DNA of 36,605 nt from an uncultured Bacilli bacterium (lineage in GTDB: Bacteria; Bacillota_I; Bacilli_A; RF39; UBA660), in the NCBI GenBank assembly GCA_910576795.1, contig CAJTIX010000014.1:1-36605 (forward strand). The letters are read 5' to 3'. Positions within the stretch are counted from its first letter, which is position 1; every line of letters starts with the position of its first letter. The translations under genes were made by a program, and so were the position numbers. Below the pieces are notes generated by a model, which was not told the DNA's origin, made no database searches, and was given only the letters and a program-made list of their open reading frames with translations. Shown piece by piece: positions 1-8,438 of this stretch.

Positions 1-305
1 CTAAAACCTACTTATGGAAAGGATTTATGGATACTGGAAACCGCTTAACCGATCCCTATTTTCATTATCCAGTTGTTTTAATTGATAAAGAAAAAATAGA
101 AAAAAGTGAAACACAGGAATATATTATGGTACCAGTGCATACCATAGAGGAAAGTACCATGATCCCCTGTATCAGAGCAGATACATTTGAGATTATTGGA
201 AAAGGTATTTGTAACCATGTGTGGATTGGACTATGTAATAATCCCATTCAAATGGAAGGAATTGATTGTTTGTTGCACCCAAAATTAATGGAGGAATCAA
301 TATGA
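1..305 (+). CDS. spoIIGA: SpoIIGA sporulation sigma-E processing peptidase, C-terminal part
   Basis: This is the 3' end of a gene that starts before the window; the frame is open from base 3. The visible part begins just before a G-F-M-D-T-G-N motif, which matches the aspartic-protease-like D-[ST]-G-N signature of SpoIIGA. SpoIIGA is the membrane protease that converts pro-sigma-E to sigma-E in the mother cell. The N-terminal membrane segments lie upstream and are not visible. The stop codon (TGA, 303-305) overlaps the sigE ATG at 302, so the two genes are translationally coupled, the usual spoIIGA-sigE arrangement. It is the only gene in the window that ends in TGA. Confidence 0.85.
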   Translation, partial: KTYLWKGFMDTGNRLTDPYFHYPVVLIDKEKIEKSETQEYIMVPVHTIEESTMIPCIRADTFEIIGKGICNHVWIGLCNNPIQMEGIDCLLHPKLMEESI

Positions 306-997
306 TTAAAAAAATAATGCAGTGGGTTAAAAGTATTTTTATAGAAGAAGAAAATATCTTTTTTATCGGAAGTGCGGATAAATTACCAGAACCATTATCC
401 AAAGAAGAAGAAGTATCCTATGTAGAACGTTCTATGAATGGAGATTTAGAGGCAAGAAGTAAATTGATTGAACACAATTTAAGACTGGTTGTATTTCTTT
501 CTAAAAAATATGAAAATACAGGAATTGATTTGGAAGATTTAGTCAGTATTGGAACAATTGGTTTGATTAAAGGTGTCAACACTTACAAATTAGATAAGAA
601 TATCAAATTAGCAACCTATGCTTCCCGTTGTATTGATAATGAGATTTTAATGTTTTTGAGAAAAAATAAAAAAAGAAGAACAGAAATTAGTTTTGAGGAC
701 AGTTTAAGTTATGATTCAGAAGGAAATGAGCTTCATTTAGAAGATATTTTAGGAACCGAAAGCGATATTGTAACAAAAGGATTAGAAGAAGAAACTGAAA
801 GAAAAATGCTTCATAGTGAGATTGCAAAATTAAATGAAAGAGATAAAGAAATTATGACATTAAGATATGGGTTAAAATCAGGACGTGAAATGACACAAAA
901 AGATGTTGCTCAAGTATTGGGTATTAGTCAATCTTATATTTCTCGGATTGAAAAGAAAGTCATTCGTAGATTAAAAGGAATTAGTAAAGCAGCTTAA
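302..997 (+). CDS. sigE: RNA polymerase sporulation sigma factor SigE
   Basis: This 231-aa sigma-70 family protein would direct early mother-cell transcription in sporulation after pro-sequence removal by SpoIIGA. Region 2 is clear (residues about 50-120: IEHNLRLVVFLSKKY, then DLVSIGTIGLIKGV). Region 4 ends in a helix-turn-helix (about 195-225, TQKDVAQVLGISQSYISR). The N-terminal stretch before region 2 has the pro-sequence-like form, with a YIGG-like element (FFIGSADKLPEPL). ATG 302 is chosen over an in-frame upstream ATG at 266 because it follows GGAGG at about 291 and overlaps the spoIIGA stop. SigK is a close relative, but the spoIIGA neighbour favours SigE. The sigG gene that often follows is absent here. 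Confidence 0.93.
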   Translation: MIKKIMQWVKSIFIEEENIFFIGSADKLPEPLSKEEEVSYVERSMNGDLEARSKLIEHNLRLVVFLSKKYENTGIDLEDLVSIGTIGLIKGVNTYKLDKNIKLATYASRCIDNEILMFLRKNKKRRTEISFEDSLSYDSEGNELHLEDILGTESDIVTKGLEEETERKMLHSEIAKLNERDKEIMTLRYGLKSGREMTQKDVAQVLGISQSYISRIEKKVIRRLKGISKAA

Positions 998-1021
998 ATA
1001 CCAAATTGGTATTTTTGTTTT
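997..1021 (+). terminator. Rho-independent terminator after sigE
   Basis: An AATACC / GGTATT stem starts at the sigE stop codon and is followed by a T-rich run (TTTTTGTTTT). It ends the spoIIGA-sigE unit before the heat-shock promoter. Confidence 0.7.
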
Positions 1022-1077
1022 GTATAAATATGATATTTTGTTACATAAAATATGTGAAAATGTCAAAAATAAATTTA

Positions 1078-1104
1078 TTAGCACACACATATTGACAATG
1101 CTAA
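1078..1104 (+). promoter_or_regulatory. Degenerate CIRCE operator (HrcA binding site)
   Basis: The half-sites TTAGCACAC and CAATGCTAA flank exactly 9 bases, the 9-9-9 layout of CIRCE (consensus TTAGCACTC-N9-GAGTGCTAA). The outer TTAGCA/TGCTAA arms are perfect; the inner positions have drifted. It overlaps the -35 box of the hrcA promoter, so bound HrcA would block RNA polymerase. Confidence 0.85.
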
Positions 1105-1120
1105 TAGAATATACTATAAT
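1092..1120 (+). promoter_or_regulatory. SigA promoter of the hrcA-dnaK operon
   Basis: TTGACA (1092-1097), a 17-base spacer, then TATAAT (1115-1120): a full consensus promoter. Such a strong promoter under a repressor fits heat-shock control. No other convincing promoter is seen until the terminator at 8347. Confidence 0.9.
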
Positions 1121-1160
1121 GAAGTAGCAGTCGGATAAATAGAATGCTAAGGTGATGTAA

Positions 1161-2159
1161 TTGTTAAGTAAAAGAGAAGAAGAATTATTAAAATTAATTG
1201 TGGAAAACTACATTAAGATGGCAAGACCAGTTAGTTCTAAATCTTTATGTAAAACACTAAAATGTTCTAGTGCGACCATTCGAAATGAAATGAGCTTTCT
1301 AGAAGATTTGAATTTACTTGAGAAAACCCATACATCTTCAGGACGTGTGCCAAGTGAAAAAGGATATCGGTATTATGTAGACCATATCATGCAACCGAAA
1401 GAATTAACAGGGGATGATATGTTAAAACTACAAACGGTATTTAAAAATCAATCATTGGTACTTAGTGATGCGATTGCAAAAAGTATGGAAATCATCTCAG
1501 ATCTTACCAATTATACTTCGATTGTACTTGGTTCTTCATCCAAAGAAAACCGTATCAGTAAGATTGAAGCGATTCCAATTGATGAAAACAACATGGTAAC
1601 TATTGTAGTAACCGACAAGGGTCATGTGGAACACAAAAATGTCATGCTAGAAGAAAAAGTTTCTGCCCTAGAAATCAAACAGACAGTGGATTTGATTAAC
1701 AAATTTTTAATTGGAACGCCTATTGATGAAGTAAGTGCTAAACTCGAATTTGAAGTCAAACCTCAAATTGGGGCATCTTTGAAACAGCAGAAAGCGATTT
1801 ATGACGCTTTATATAATGTTTTGACTGACTTACATGATACACCAAATGTACATGTGACAAAACCAAGCAATATATTGAAACAACCAGAATTCAATGATGC
1901 GGATAAGATACGTAATATTTTAGATAAATTTGAAGACAAAGAATTTATTCAAAATGTGGTAGAAAATGACGATGATGAATCTGGTATCAATATTTATATT
2001 GGTAGTGAAAATGCATTCGATGATGATGTAACCGTAATCAAGACCAACTATTCTGTTGGGGGAGAAGAAGGAACCATAGCTTTGATTGGTCCCAAACGAA
2101 TGGAATATGATCGTGTTACAACCTTATTAGAATTTATCAAAAATCATATCAATGAATAA
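1161..2159 (+). CDS. hrcA: Heat-inducible transcription repressor HrcA
   Basis: HrcA (332 aa) represses class I heat-shock genes by binding CIRCE; GroEL keeps it active. The N-terminal winged helix is recognisable (residues about 1-75: KREEELLKLIVENYI, then SSATIRNEMSFLEDLNLL and SSGRVPSEKGYRYYVD). The GAF-like and dimerisation parts follow, and the C-terminus has the usual GPKRMEYDRV element. The start is TTG at 1161, preceded by GGTGATG (1151-1157). The gene leads its own regulon, so it is autoregulated through the operator at 1078-1104. It abuts grpE, whose ribosome binding site begins at the hrcA stop. Confidence 0.95.
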   Translation: MLSKREEELLKLIVENYIKMARPVSSKSLCKTLKCSSATIRNEMSFLEDLNLLEKTHTSSGRVPSEKGYRYYVDHIMQPKELTGDDMLKLQTVFKNQSLVLSDAIAKSMEIISDLTNYTSIVLGSSSKENRISKIEAIPIDENNMVTIVVTDKGHVEHKNVMLEEKVSALEIKQTVDLINKFLIGTPIDEVSAKLEFEVKPQIGASLKQQKAIYDALYNVLTDLHDTPNVHVTKPSNILKQPEFNDADKIRNILDKFEDKEFIQNVVENDDDESGINIYIGSENAFDDDVTVIKTNYSVGGEEGTIALIGPKRMEYDRVTTLLEFIKNHINE

Positions 2160-2172
2160 AGGAGGAACTATA

Positions 2173-2799
2173 ATGGAAAAAGAAATGGAACATTGTGAGT
2201 GCGAGAACTGTAATTGTCCTCATGAAGAAGAAACTTGTGAGTGTGAACATACTTGCGGATGTGATGATTGCACTTGTGATGAAGAATCTAGTGGAGAAAA
2301 CCGCGACTTAAAAAAAGAAAAAAAGGATAAAAAGGATAAACATAAAGATAAAATCAAAGAATTAGAACAACAAGTGAAAGAATTGGAAGATAAAAGTTTA
2401 CGAGATAAAGCAGAACTAATCAATTATCGTAAACGAAAAGATGAAGAAATGTCTCGTATTTTAAAATATAGTAATGAAGATATTGTCAAACAACTTCTTC
2501 CAGTAGTCGATAATTTTGAAAGGGCCATCAAAATGGACGATCAAAATTTAGATGATCAAGTTTCTAAATTTTTAGAAGGATTTAAAATGATTTATTGTAA
2601 CTTAACCAATATTTTAGAAAATGTAGAAGTCAAAGCAATTGATGGGTCTAATAAACCATTTGATCCAGCGTACCATGAAGCAGTTCTAACAGAAAAACAA
2701 GAAGGAGTAGAACCAGGACAGGTATTAGAAGTGTTACAAAAAGGATATTTACTCAAAGATAGAGTGATAAGACCAGCAATGGTTAAAGTAAGTGAATAA
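2173..2799 (+). CDS. grpE: Nucleotide exchange factor GrpE with a cysteine-rich N-terminal extension
   Basis: GrpE (208 aa) is the ADP/ATP exchange factor of DnaK. The coiled-coil dimer helix (about residues 55-115) and C-terminal beta-wing (VLEVLQKGYLLKDRVIRPAMV) are typical. The N-terminus is not: residues about 6-38 hold ten cysteines, mostly as C-x-C pairs, among Glu, His and Asp, followed by a Lys/Asp-rich stretch. Ordinary GrpE has an acidic, cysteine-poor tail there. The pattern suggests metal or redox binding, which is inference. ATG 2173 is used because AAAGGAGG (about 2158-2165) sits just before it; an in-frame ATG at 2152 lies inside hrcA and lacks such a site. Confidence 0.93.
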   Translation: MEKEMEHCECENCNCPHEEETCECEHTCGCDDCTCDEESSGENRDLKKEKKDKKDKHKDKIKELEQQVKELEDKSLRDKAELINYRKRKDEEMSRILKYSNEDIVKQLLPVVDNFERAIKMDDQNLDDQVSKFLEGFKMIYCNLTNILENVEVKAIDGSNKPFDPAYHEAVLTEKQEGVEPGQVLEVLQKGYLLKDRVIRPAMVKVSE

Positions 2800-3290
2800 T
2801 GGATTGCCAATATTTTATTGATAAGCAAACATTGCAAATCTATGAAGAACATCCTAGCGTATTTACCTGTGATAAAAAAATAGCGAAGACCATTGTCAAT
2901 TTAAATCGTTTAGGATATGTGACAAAATCAAGTTGCGAGGGACATTATGATTTTTGTTATGTGGAAGAAAAAAATTGCCCTATTGAATTCCTAGAAGAAA
3001 TTCAAAAAGACAAAACTTGTAAAATCAAAGAAATTCGTGAAGATAGCTTTGATTATTGGTCAGAAGTAACAGGAAAAACAATCTATATTGCATTTATAGA
3101 AAAGTATGATTTTAAAGAATTACCAGAAGGGTTTTTGATGAGTGAAAATGGAAATTTATATCACGAATTATACTTTTATGAAAAAGAAAAAAGACGTTCT
3201 AAAGAAGACGTTGAAAAAGAAATAGACCATTACTTGAATATTTTAGAAAAATGGTCAGAAAAGTTAGAGAGGAAAGATAAATATGAGTAA
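2799..3290 (+). CDS. Uncharacterised protein with SCEGH motif, inside the heat-shock operon
   Basis: I cannot name this 163-aa soluble protein. It begins like a small alpha/beta protein. A LNRLGYVTKSSCEGHYD segment near residues 36-53 resembles the 'GY.T..SC.GH' signature of small uncharacterised phage and Bacillota proteins; that resemblance is from memory and weak. The C-terminal third is Lys/Glu-rich and predicted helical. Its ATG overlaps the grpE stop by one base, and its own end overlaps the dnaK start by 8 bases. It is therefore transcribed and probably translated with the chaperone genes under HrcA. A gene between grpE and dnaK is unusual. Confidence 0.8.
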   Translation: MDCQYFIDKQTLQIYEEHPSVFTCDKKIAKTIVNLNRLGYVTKSSCEGHYDFCYVEEKNCPIEFLEEIQKDKTCKIKEIREDSFDYWSEVTGKTIYIAFIEKYDFKELPEGFLMSENGNLYHELYFYEKEKRRSKEDVEKEIDHYLNILEKWSEKLERKDKYE

Positions 3291-5112
3291 AATAATAGGA
3301 ATTGATTTAGGAACAACCAATAGTTGTGTTGCTGTACGTGAAGGTGGTGAAACAAAAGTCATCGCCAATGCCGAAGGAAATCGTACGACACCATCAGTTG
3401 TTGCATTTGGAAAAGATGGAGAAATTATCGTTGGTGTAAAAGCAAAAAACCAAATGATTACAAATCCAGATGTTATTTATTCTGTGAAAAGATTAATGGG
3501 TACCAATGAAAAAGTACATGCAAATGGAAAAGATTATACTCCACAAGAAGTATCTGCAATGATTTTGAGTGATCTAAAGAAAACTGCAGAAGCATATCTT
3601 GGAGAAAAAGTAAATAAAGCGGTTATTACAGTACCAGCCTACTTCAATGATGCGCAAAGACAAGCAACCAAAGATGCAGGAAAAATTGCCGGATTAGAAG
3701 TTGAAAGAATTATCAACGAACCAACTGCTGCAGCATTAGCGTATGGTATGGAACAAGATAAAAATGAAAAAATTCTTGTTTATGACTTAGGTGGAGGTAC
3801 ATTTGATGTTTCAATTCTAGAACTAGGAGATGGCGTATACGAAGTATTATCAACAAGTGGAAATAACCATTTAGGTGGAGATGACTTCGATCAAAGAATT
3901 ATGGATTATTTAGTCAGTGAATTCAAAAAAGAAAATGGAATTGACTTAACAAGTGATAAAATGGCAATGCAAAGAGTGAAAGATGCTGCCGAAAAAGCGA
4001 AAAAAGATTTATCAGGAATGTCTTCTACAGAAGTTTCTATACCATTTATTACCCAAAGTGAAAATGGACCAATCCATTTAGCTGTTACACTTACAAAAGC
4101 AAAATTTGAAGAATTAGTAGATGATTTATTAACTTCTACATTAGAACCAGTTCGTAATGCTTTAAAAGATGCAAATTTAACCAAAAATGACATTGATAAA
4201 GTATTATTAGTAGGTGGATCTACTCGTATTCCAAAAGTAGTGGATTTAATCAAACAAGAACTTGGAAAGGAACCTTCTAAAGGAGTAAACCCAGACGAAG
4301 TAGTTGCGATGGGTGCTGCTATCCAAGGTGGAGTTTTAACAGGAGAAGTTGAAGATATTGTCTTACTAGATGTAACACCACTTTCTTTAGGTATTGAAAC
4401 AATGGGTAATGTAATGACTGTATTGATTCCAAGAAATACAACAATCCCTACTAGTAAATCACAAGTATTCTCAACTGCTGCTGATAATCAACCAGCTGTA
4501 GACATTCATGTATTACAAGGAGAACGTCCAATGGCTGCTGATAACAAGACATTAGGTAGATTCCAATTAACGAATATCCCAGCAGCTCCAAGAGGTGTGC
4601 CACAAATTGAAGTTACATTTGATATCGATGCCAATGGTATTGTTAATGTAAAAGCAAAAGATTTAGGAACCAATAAAGAACAATCTATTACCATTACATC
4701 ATCTACATCATTAACAGATGAAGAAATTGACAAGATGGTAAAAGAAGCAGAAGCCAATAAAGAAGCCGATGAAAAACGAAAAGCGGAAGCAGAAACTCGT
4801 AATGAAGCAGAACAACTTGTTTTCCAAACTGAAAAATCAATTAAAGATTTAGGAGATAAAATCAGTAAAGAAGATCAAGAAAAAGCGGAAGCAGAAATCA
4901 AAGAATTAAAAGAAGCATTAGAAAAAAATAATCTAGATGATATTAAGACTAAAAAAGATAAATTACAAGAAACTGCTATGGCATTCGCAACAAAAGTGTA
5001 TGAAGAAGCTGCAAAAGCCGCACAGGAAGCTGGAGCAAATGAAACAAACACAAATGAATCAAATGATAAAAAAAATGACGATGTTATTGATGCTGAATTT
5101 GAAGAAAAATAA
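3283..5112 (+). CDS. dnaK: Chaperone DnaK (Hsp70)
   Basis: This 609-aa Hsp70 has all landmarks. The phosphate-1 loop is at the N-terminus (IIGIDLGTTNSCVA), followed by VPAYFNDAQRQATKDAG, the phosphate-2 motif (VYDLGGGTFDVS) and LVGGSTRIPKV. The substrate domain follows from about residue 365, then a Lys/Glu-rich helical lid. The tail ends DDVIDAEFEE, close to the EEVD-like ends of bacterial DnaK. ATG 3283 follows GAGAGGAAAG and overlaps the upstream gene by 8 bases. It works with GrpE and DnaJ from the same operon and is under CIRCE/HrcA control. Confidence 0.98.
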   Translation: MSKIIGIDLGTTNSCVAVREGGETKVIANAEGNRTTPSVVAFGKDGEIIVGVKAKNQMITNPDVIYSVKRLMGTNEKVHANGKDYTPQEVSAMILSDLKKTAEAYLGEKVNKAVITVPAYFNDAQRQATKDAGKIAGLEVERIINEPTAAALAYGMEQDKNEKILVYDLGGGTFDVSILELGDGVYEVLSTSGNNHLGGDDFDQRIMDYLVSEFKKENGIDLTSDKMAMQRVKDAAEKAKKDLSGMSSTEVSIPFITQSENGPIHLAVTLTKAKFEELVDDLLTSTLEPVRNALKDANLTKNDIDKVLLVGGSTRIPKVVDLIKQELGKEPSKGVNPDEVVAMGAAIQGGVLTGEVEDIVLLDVTPLSLGIETMGNVMTVLIPRNTTIPTSKSQVFSTAADNQPAVDIHVLQGERPMAADNKTLGRFQLTNIPAAPRGVPQIEVTFDIDANGIVNVKAKDLGTNKEQSITITSSTSLTDEEIDKMVKEAEANKEADEKRKAEAETRNEAEQLVFQTEKSIKDLGDKISKEDQEKAEAEIKELKEALEKNNLDDIKTKKDKLQETAMAFATKVYEEAAKAAQEAGANETNTNESNDKKNDDVIDAEFEEK

Positions 5113-5117
5113 GACTG

Positions 5118-5140
5118 AAGTTCTAGGAAACTAGAACTTT
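5118..5140 (+). terminator. Intra-operon hairpin between dnaK and pepF
   Basis: A perfect 9-bp stem (AAGTTCTAG / CTAGAACTT) with a GAAA tetraloop directly follows dnaK. The T run after it is only three bases, so it is at best a weak terminator. It may instead set relative mRNA levels by protecting the dnaK 3' end or acting as a partial terminator before pepF-dnaJ. Confidence 0.6.
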
Positions 5141-5170
5141 CATCCTATATAAAAGAAATGGAGAATAAAA

Positions 5171-6970
5171 GTGGAACAATTGAAAACAAGAAATGAAATA
5201 GATGAGAAGTACAAATGGAATTTAAAAGACATTTATAAAAGTGAAACAGAAGTATTAGAAGCGCTAAAAGAAATAGAAAAACAAATGAATGAACTAATTT
5301 CTTATCAAGGAAAAATTATGCAAGATAGTAACACCTTATATGCATTTTATCAACTTCATGATAGAGTATCTCGGTTAATAGAAAAAGTAGGAACCTATGT
5401 ACTCTTATATTTGGATGAAGATACGACTAATTCTTCTGCACAGTCACTTAAAATGAAAGTAATGCATGTATTGGAACGTGTGGAAGAACAAGCATCCTTC
5501 ATTGGACCTGAAATGTTAAAAACACCATTTTCCGTTGTAGAAGAGTATATAAAAGAAAATCCTGAATTGGAATTGTATCGTTTTGATTTAGAAAAAATAT
5601 ACCGTTTTCAAAAATATACTTTAACGGAAAGAGAAGAAGAAATCATCTCTATGGCATCTAGTGCACTTGGAACATCTGATGAAGTATTTACACATTTGGA
5701 TAATACGGATATTCATTATGGTAAAATCAAGAATGAAGAAGGACAAGAAGTTGAATTAACCAATGAAAACTATAGTGTTTATATTGAAAGTAAAAATAGA
5801 AGTGTTCGTAAAAATGCGTTTGAAACCTTATATCACTATTGGGAAGGTATCAAAAACACGGTTGCAGCTACTTTAAAAGGACAAATTAAAGCAACTTTAT
5901 TTCAAAGTCGAGTACACCATTATAATAGTTCTTTAGAAGCAAGTTTGTATGCAGATAATATTGATCTTTCTGTATATCATAATTTGATTGATACCGTTCA
6001 TAAAAATTTAGATAAAATGTATGACTTTATGGCATTCAAAAAGCATATGTTAGGTGTAGATGAACTGCATATGTATGATATTCATGTCGATTTGATTGAA
6101 GAAACAAGTAAAACGTATTCATATGAAGAAACGAAAAAAATTATTTTAGAGGCTTTAAAACCATTAGGAGAACAATATGTATTTGATTTAAAAAAAGGAC
6201 TAGAAAGTGGTTGGGTGGATGTTTATCCAACAATGAATAAAAAATCAGGAGCTTATTGTACTGCTAGTTATGAAACGCATCCTTATGTATTACTCAACTA
6301 TTATGGAAATATAGGATCTGTGAGTACAGCAGCCCATGAACTAGGTCATGCGATGCATTATTATTATTCCATTCAAAATCAACCTTCTGTTTATTATAGT
6401 TATCCTATTTTCTCTGCTGAAATTGCTTCCACAGTGAATGAAGTTTTATTAAATGAATACATGTATGAGCATGCAGAAAGTAAAAATGAAAAGATTGTCA
6501 TTCTAACCAAATTTTTATCCAATGTAAGAGCTACCATTTACCGCCAAACTATGTTTGCAGAATTTGAAATGATTATGCATGAAAAAGAAGCAAAAGGGAT
6601 TCCATTAACAGAAAAAGAATTCAGCGATACGTATTATGAATTAAATCGTTTATACTATGGAGACAATGTTGTAAGTGATGACTTAATCCGTTATGAATGG
6701 GAAAGAATACCACATTTTTATACACCATTTTATGTATACAAATACGCAACTGGGTTATCTGCCGCATTAGCAATCGCAACTAAAATTTTAGCAGGTGATA
6801 CAGAGGTAAGGGACAAATATATAGAATTTTTATCGAGTGGTGATTCTGATTATCCATTAGAATTGTTAAAGAAAGTTGGAGTGGATATGAATACACCAGT
6901 TCCAATTGAAGAAGCATTACATCTATTTGATGTAAAATTACAAGAATTAAAAAAATTATGTGAAGAATAG
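5171..6970 (+). CDS. pepF: Oligoendopeptidase F (M3 metallopeptidase)
   Basis: This 599-aa zinc peptidase of the M3B family cleaves short peptides in the cytoplasm. The zinc motif H-E-L-G-H is at about residue 389, within TAAHELGHAMHYYYS, and the downstream zinc-ligand Glu region follows (FSAEIASTVNEVLL). The N-terminal helical oligopeptidase domain and full length match the family. The start is GTG 5171, with AATGGAG just upstream. Its position between dnaK and dnaJ is unusual and puts a peptidase under heat-shock control; it could clear peptides made by the stress proteases. Confidence 0.95.
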   Translation: MEQLKTRNEIDEKYKWNLKDIYKSETEVLEALKEIEKQMNELISYQGKIMQDSNTLYAFYQLHDRVSRLIEKVGTYVLLYLDEDTTNSSAQSLKMKVMHVLERVEEQASFIGPEMLKTPFSVVEEYIKENPELELYRFDLEKIYRFQKYTLTEREEEIISMASSALGTSDEVFTHLDNTDIHYGKIKNEEGQEVELTNENYSVYIESKNRSVRKNAFETLYHYWEGIKNTVAATLKGQIKATLFQSRVHHYNSSLEASLYADNIDLSVYHNLIDTVHKNLDKMYDFMAFKKHMLGVDELHMYDIHVDLIEETSKTYSYEETKKIILEALKPLGEQYVFDLKKGLESGWVDVYPTMNKKSGAYCTASYETHPYVLLNYYGNIGSVSTAAHELGHAMHYYYSIQNQPSVYYSYPIFSAEIASTVNEVLLNEYMYEHAESKNEKIVILTKFLSNVRATIYRQTMFAEFEMIMHEKEAKGIPLTEKEFSDTYYELNRLYYGDNVVSDDLIRYEWERIPHFYTPFYVYKYATGLSAALAIATKILAGDTEVRDKYIEFLSSGDSDYPLELLKKVGVDMNTPVPIEEALHLFDVKLQELKKLCEE

Positions 6971-6993
6971 ACATCTAGAAAGGAGTATGTGTT

Positions 6994-8091
6994 ATGAATA
7001 AAAGAGATTATTATGAGGTTTTAGGTGTAGGTAAAAATGCAACTGAAGCTGAAATCAAAAGTGCCTTTCGTACACTCGCAAAAAAATATCATCCAGATGT
7101 ATCTAAAGAACCAGATGCAGCAGAAAAATTTAAAGAAGCACAAGAAGCTTACGCAGTATTATCAGATGCTGAAAAAAGACGCCAATATGATCAATATGGT
7201 CATGCAGCCTTCGATCAAATGGGTGGAGGTGCTGGAGGATTTGATTTCTCTGGATTTGACTTTTCTGATATTTTTGGAGATTTATTTGGAAGTGGCTTTG
7301 GATTTGGCGGTGGAAGATCAACTAATCGTGCAAGACAAGGGCAAGATAGTTTATTACGCATGGATTTGACTTTTGAAGAAGCTGTATTTGGATGTAAGAA
7401 AGAAGTAGAACTGAATATTCAAGAAAACTGTGATACTTGTCATGGCAAAGGTGGATTTGATGAAGAAACTTGTTCTACTTGCCATGGTAGTGGACAGATG
7501 ACTTCTGAACAAAGAACACTATTTGGAACATTTATGACCAAAACCACCTGTTCTACTTGTGGAGGAAAAGGGCGTACCTATAAAACAAAATGTTCTACTT
7601 GTAAAGGAACAGGTAAGATAAGAACCCATAAGGTCAAAGAAGTCAAAATTCCAGCAGGTGTTGATACAGGCAATCGATTACGCTTAGCTGGTGCTGGAGA
7701 AGCAGGATATAATGGTGGACCTAATGGAGATGTTTATATTGAATTTAGAGTCAAAGAACATCCATTATATGAACGTGATGGAAATGATATTTATTTAAAA
7801 TTACCAATTACGATTACCGATGCAGTATTGGGTACAAAAAGAGATGTACCGACACTATATGGTACTGTTAAATTGGCAATTCCAGCAGGAAGTTCTAGTG
7901 GAGATAAACACCGCTTAAAAGGAAAAGGGATTGAAGATGTTCAAACAGGAAGAAAAGGAGATATGTATGTCATATTAGATATTCATATTCCAAAAAAACT
8001 TTCCAAAGAACAGAAAAAATTATTTGAAGAACTTGCACAAACAAAACTAGATGATAGTAATACCTTTGAGCAAGTAAAAAAATATTTATAA
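6994..8091 (+). CDS. dnaJ: Chaperone DnaJ (Hsp40)
   Basis: This 365-aa class I J-protein stimulates the DnaK ATPase and delivers substrates. The J domain (residues about 4-68) contains the essential H-P-D. The Gly/Phe-rich linker runs to about 110. Four C-x-x-C-x-G-x-G zinc repeats follow (CDTCHGKG, CSTCHGSG, CSTCGGKG, CSTCKGTG), then two C-terminal beta domains. ATG 6994 follows AAAGGAG. Separated from dnaK by pepF, it still has no promoter of its own that I can see. Confidence 0.97.
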   Translation: MNKRDYYEVLGVGKNATEAEIKSAFRTLAKKYHPDVSKEPDAAEKFKEAQEAYAVLSDAEKRRQYDQYGHAAFDQMGGGAGGFDFSGFDFSDIFGDLFGSGFGFGGGRSTNRARQGQDSLLRMDLTFEEAVFGCKKEVELNIQENCDTCHGKGGFDEETCSTCHGSGQMTSEQRTLFGTFMTKTTCSTCGGKGRTYKTKCSTCKGTGKIRTHKVKEVKIPAGVDTGNRLRLAGAGEAGYNGGPNGDVYIEFRVKEHPLYERDGNDIYLKLPITITDAVLGTKRDVPTLYGTVKLAIPAGSSSGDKHRLKGKGIEDVQTGRKGDMYVILDIHIPKKLSKEQKKLFEELAQTKLDDSNTFEQVKKYL

Positions 8092-8102
8092 GGGAGAATT
8101 TT

Positions 8103-8348
8103 ATGAAAAATCAAACCAATATCATCGCACCTATTGTAACAGGTGTATGCATTAGTTCCATTGCAGTGTTTTTACATGACCAACATAAAAAAGGAACATT
8201 AAAAGCATATTTAGAAGAATGGAAAAATAATGTATTACAACAACATTATGAAAAATATGCACCTCAAGCAAACTTAGAAAAAACTTATCCAGAATTTCCG
8301 AGTGATAAAACTTATATTATGTTAAAAAGAACCAATCGTTCTAATTAA
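8103..8348 (+). CDS. Small uncharacterised protein with N-terminal hydrophobic segment
   Basis: An 81-aa protein I do not recognise. Residues about 7-25 (IIAPIVTGVCISSIAVFLH) form a likely membrane anchor or uncleaved signal; the rest is polar, with a helical middle (LKAYLEEWKNNVLQQHYEKY). The AAGGGAG ribosome binding site and 11-base gap from dnaJ make it the last gene of the heat-shock operon, just before a strong terminator. Confidence 0.7.
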   Translation: MKNQTNIIAPIVTGVCISSIAVFLHDQHKKGTLKAYLEEWKNNVLQQHYEKYAPQANLEKTYPEFPSDKTYIMLKRTNRSN

Positions 8349-8371
8349 AAAGTATAGAAATATACTTTTTT
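8347..8371 (+). terminator. Terminator of the hrcA-dnaJ operon
   Basis: A 9-bp stem (AAAAGTATA / TATACTTTT) with a GAAA loop is followed by T's. It lies at the stop of the last operon gene. Confidence 0.85.
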
Positions 8372-8386
8372 GAATGAAAGAATAGA

Positions 8387-8415
8387 TTGCGAATTTTTAG
8401 ATATTATGATATTAT
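8387..8415 (+). promoter_or_regulatory. SigA-type promoter of miaB
   Basis: TTGCGA (8387-8392), 17 bases, TATTAT (8410-8415), placed between the preceding terminator and the miaB start. Confidence 0.6.
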
Positions 8416-8438
8416 CGTATAGGAAATGAAGTGATAAA

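Noticed and set aside
2152..2172. Upstream ATG (2152) as the grpE start
   Set aside because: It lies within the end of hrcA, and the strong AAAGGAGG falls after it and correctly before ATG 2173.
3906..4253. Long minus-strand open frames opposite dnaK and other genes
   Set aside because: They mirror the codon pattern of the + strand genes, lack ribosome binding sites and have no protein-like features.
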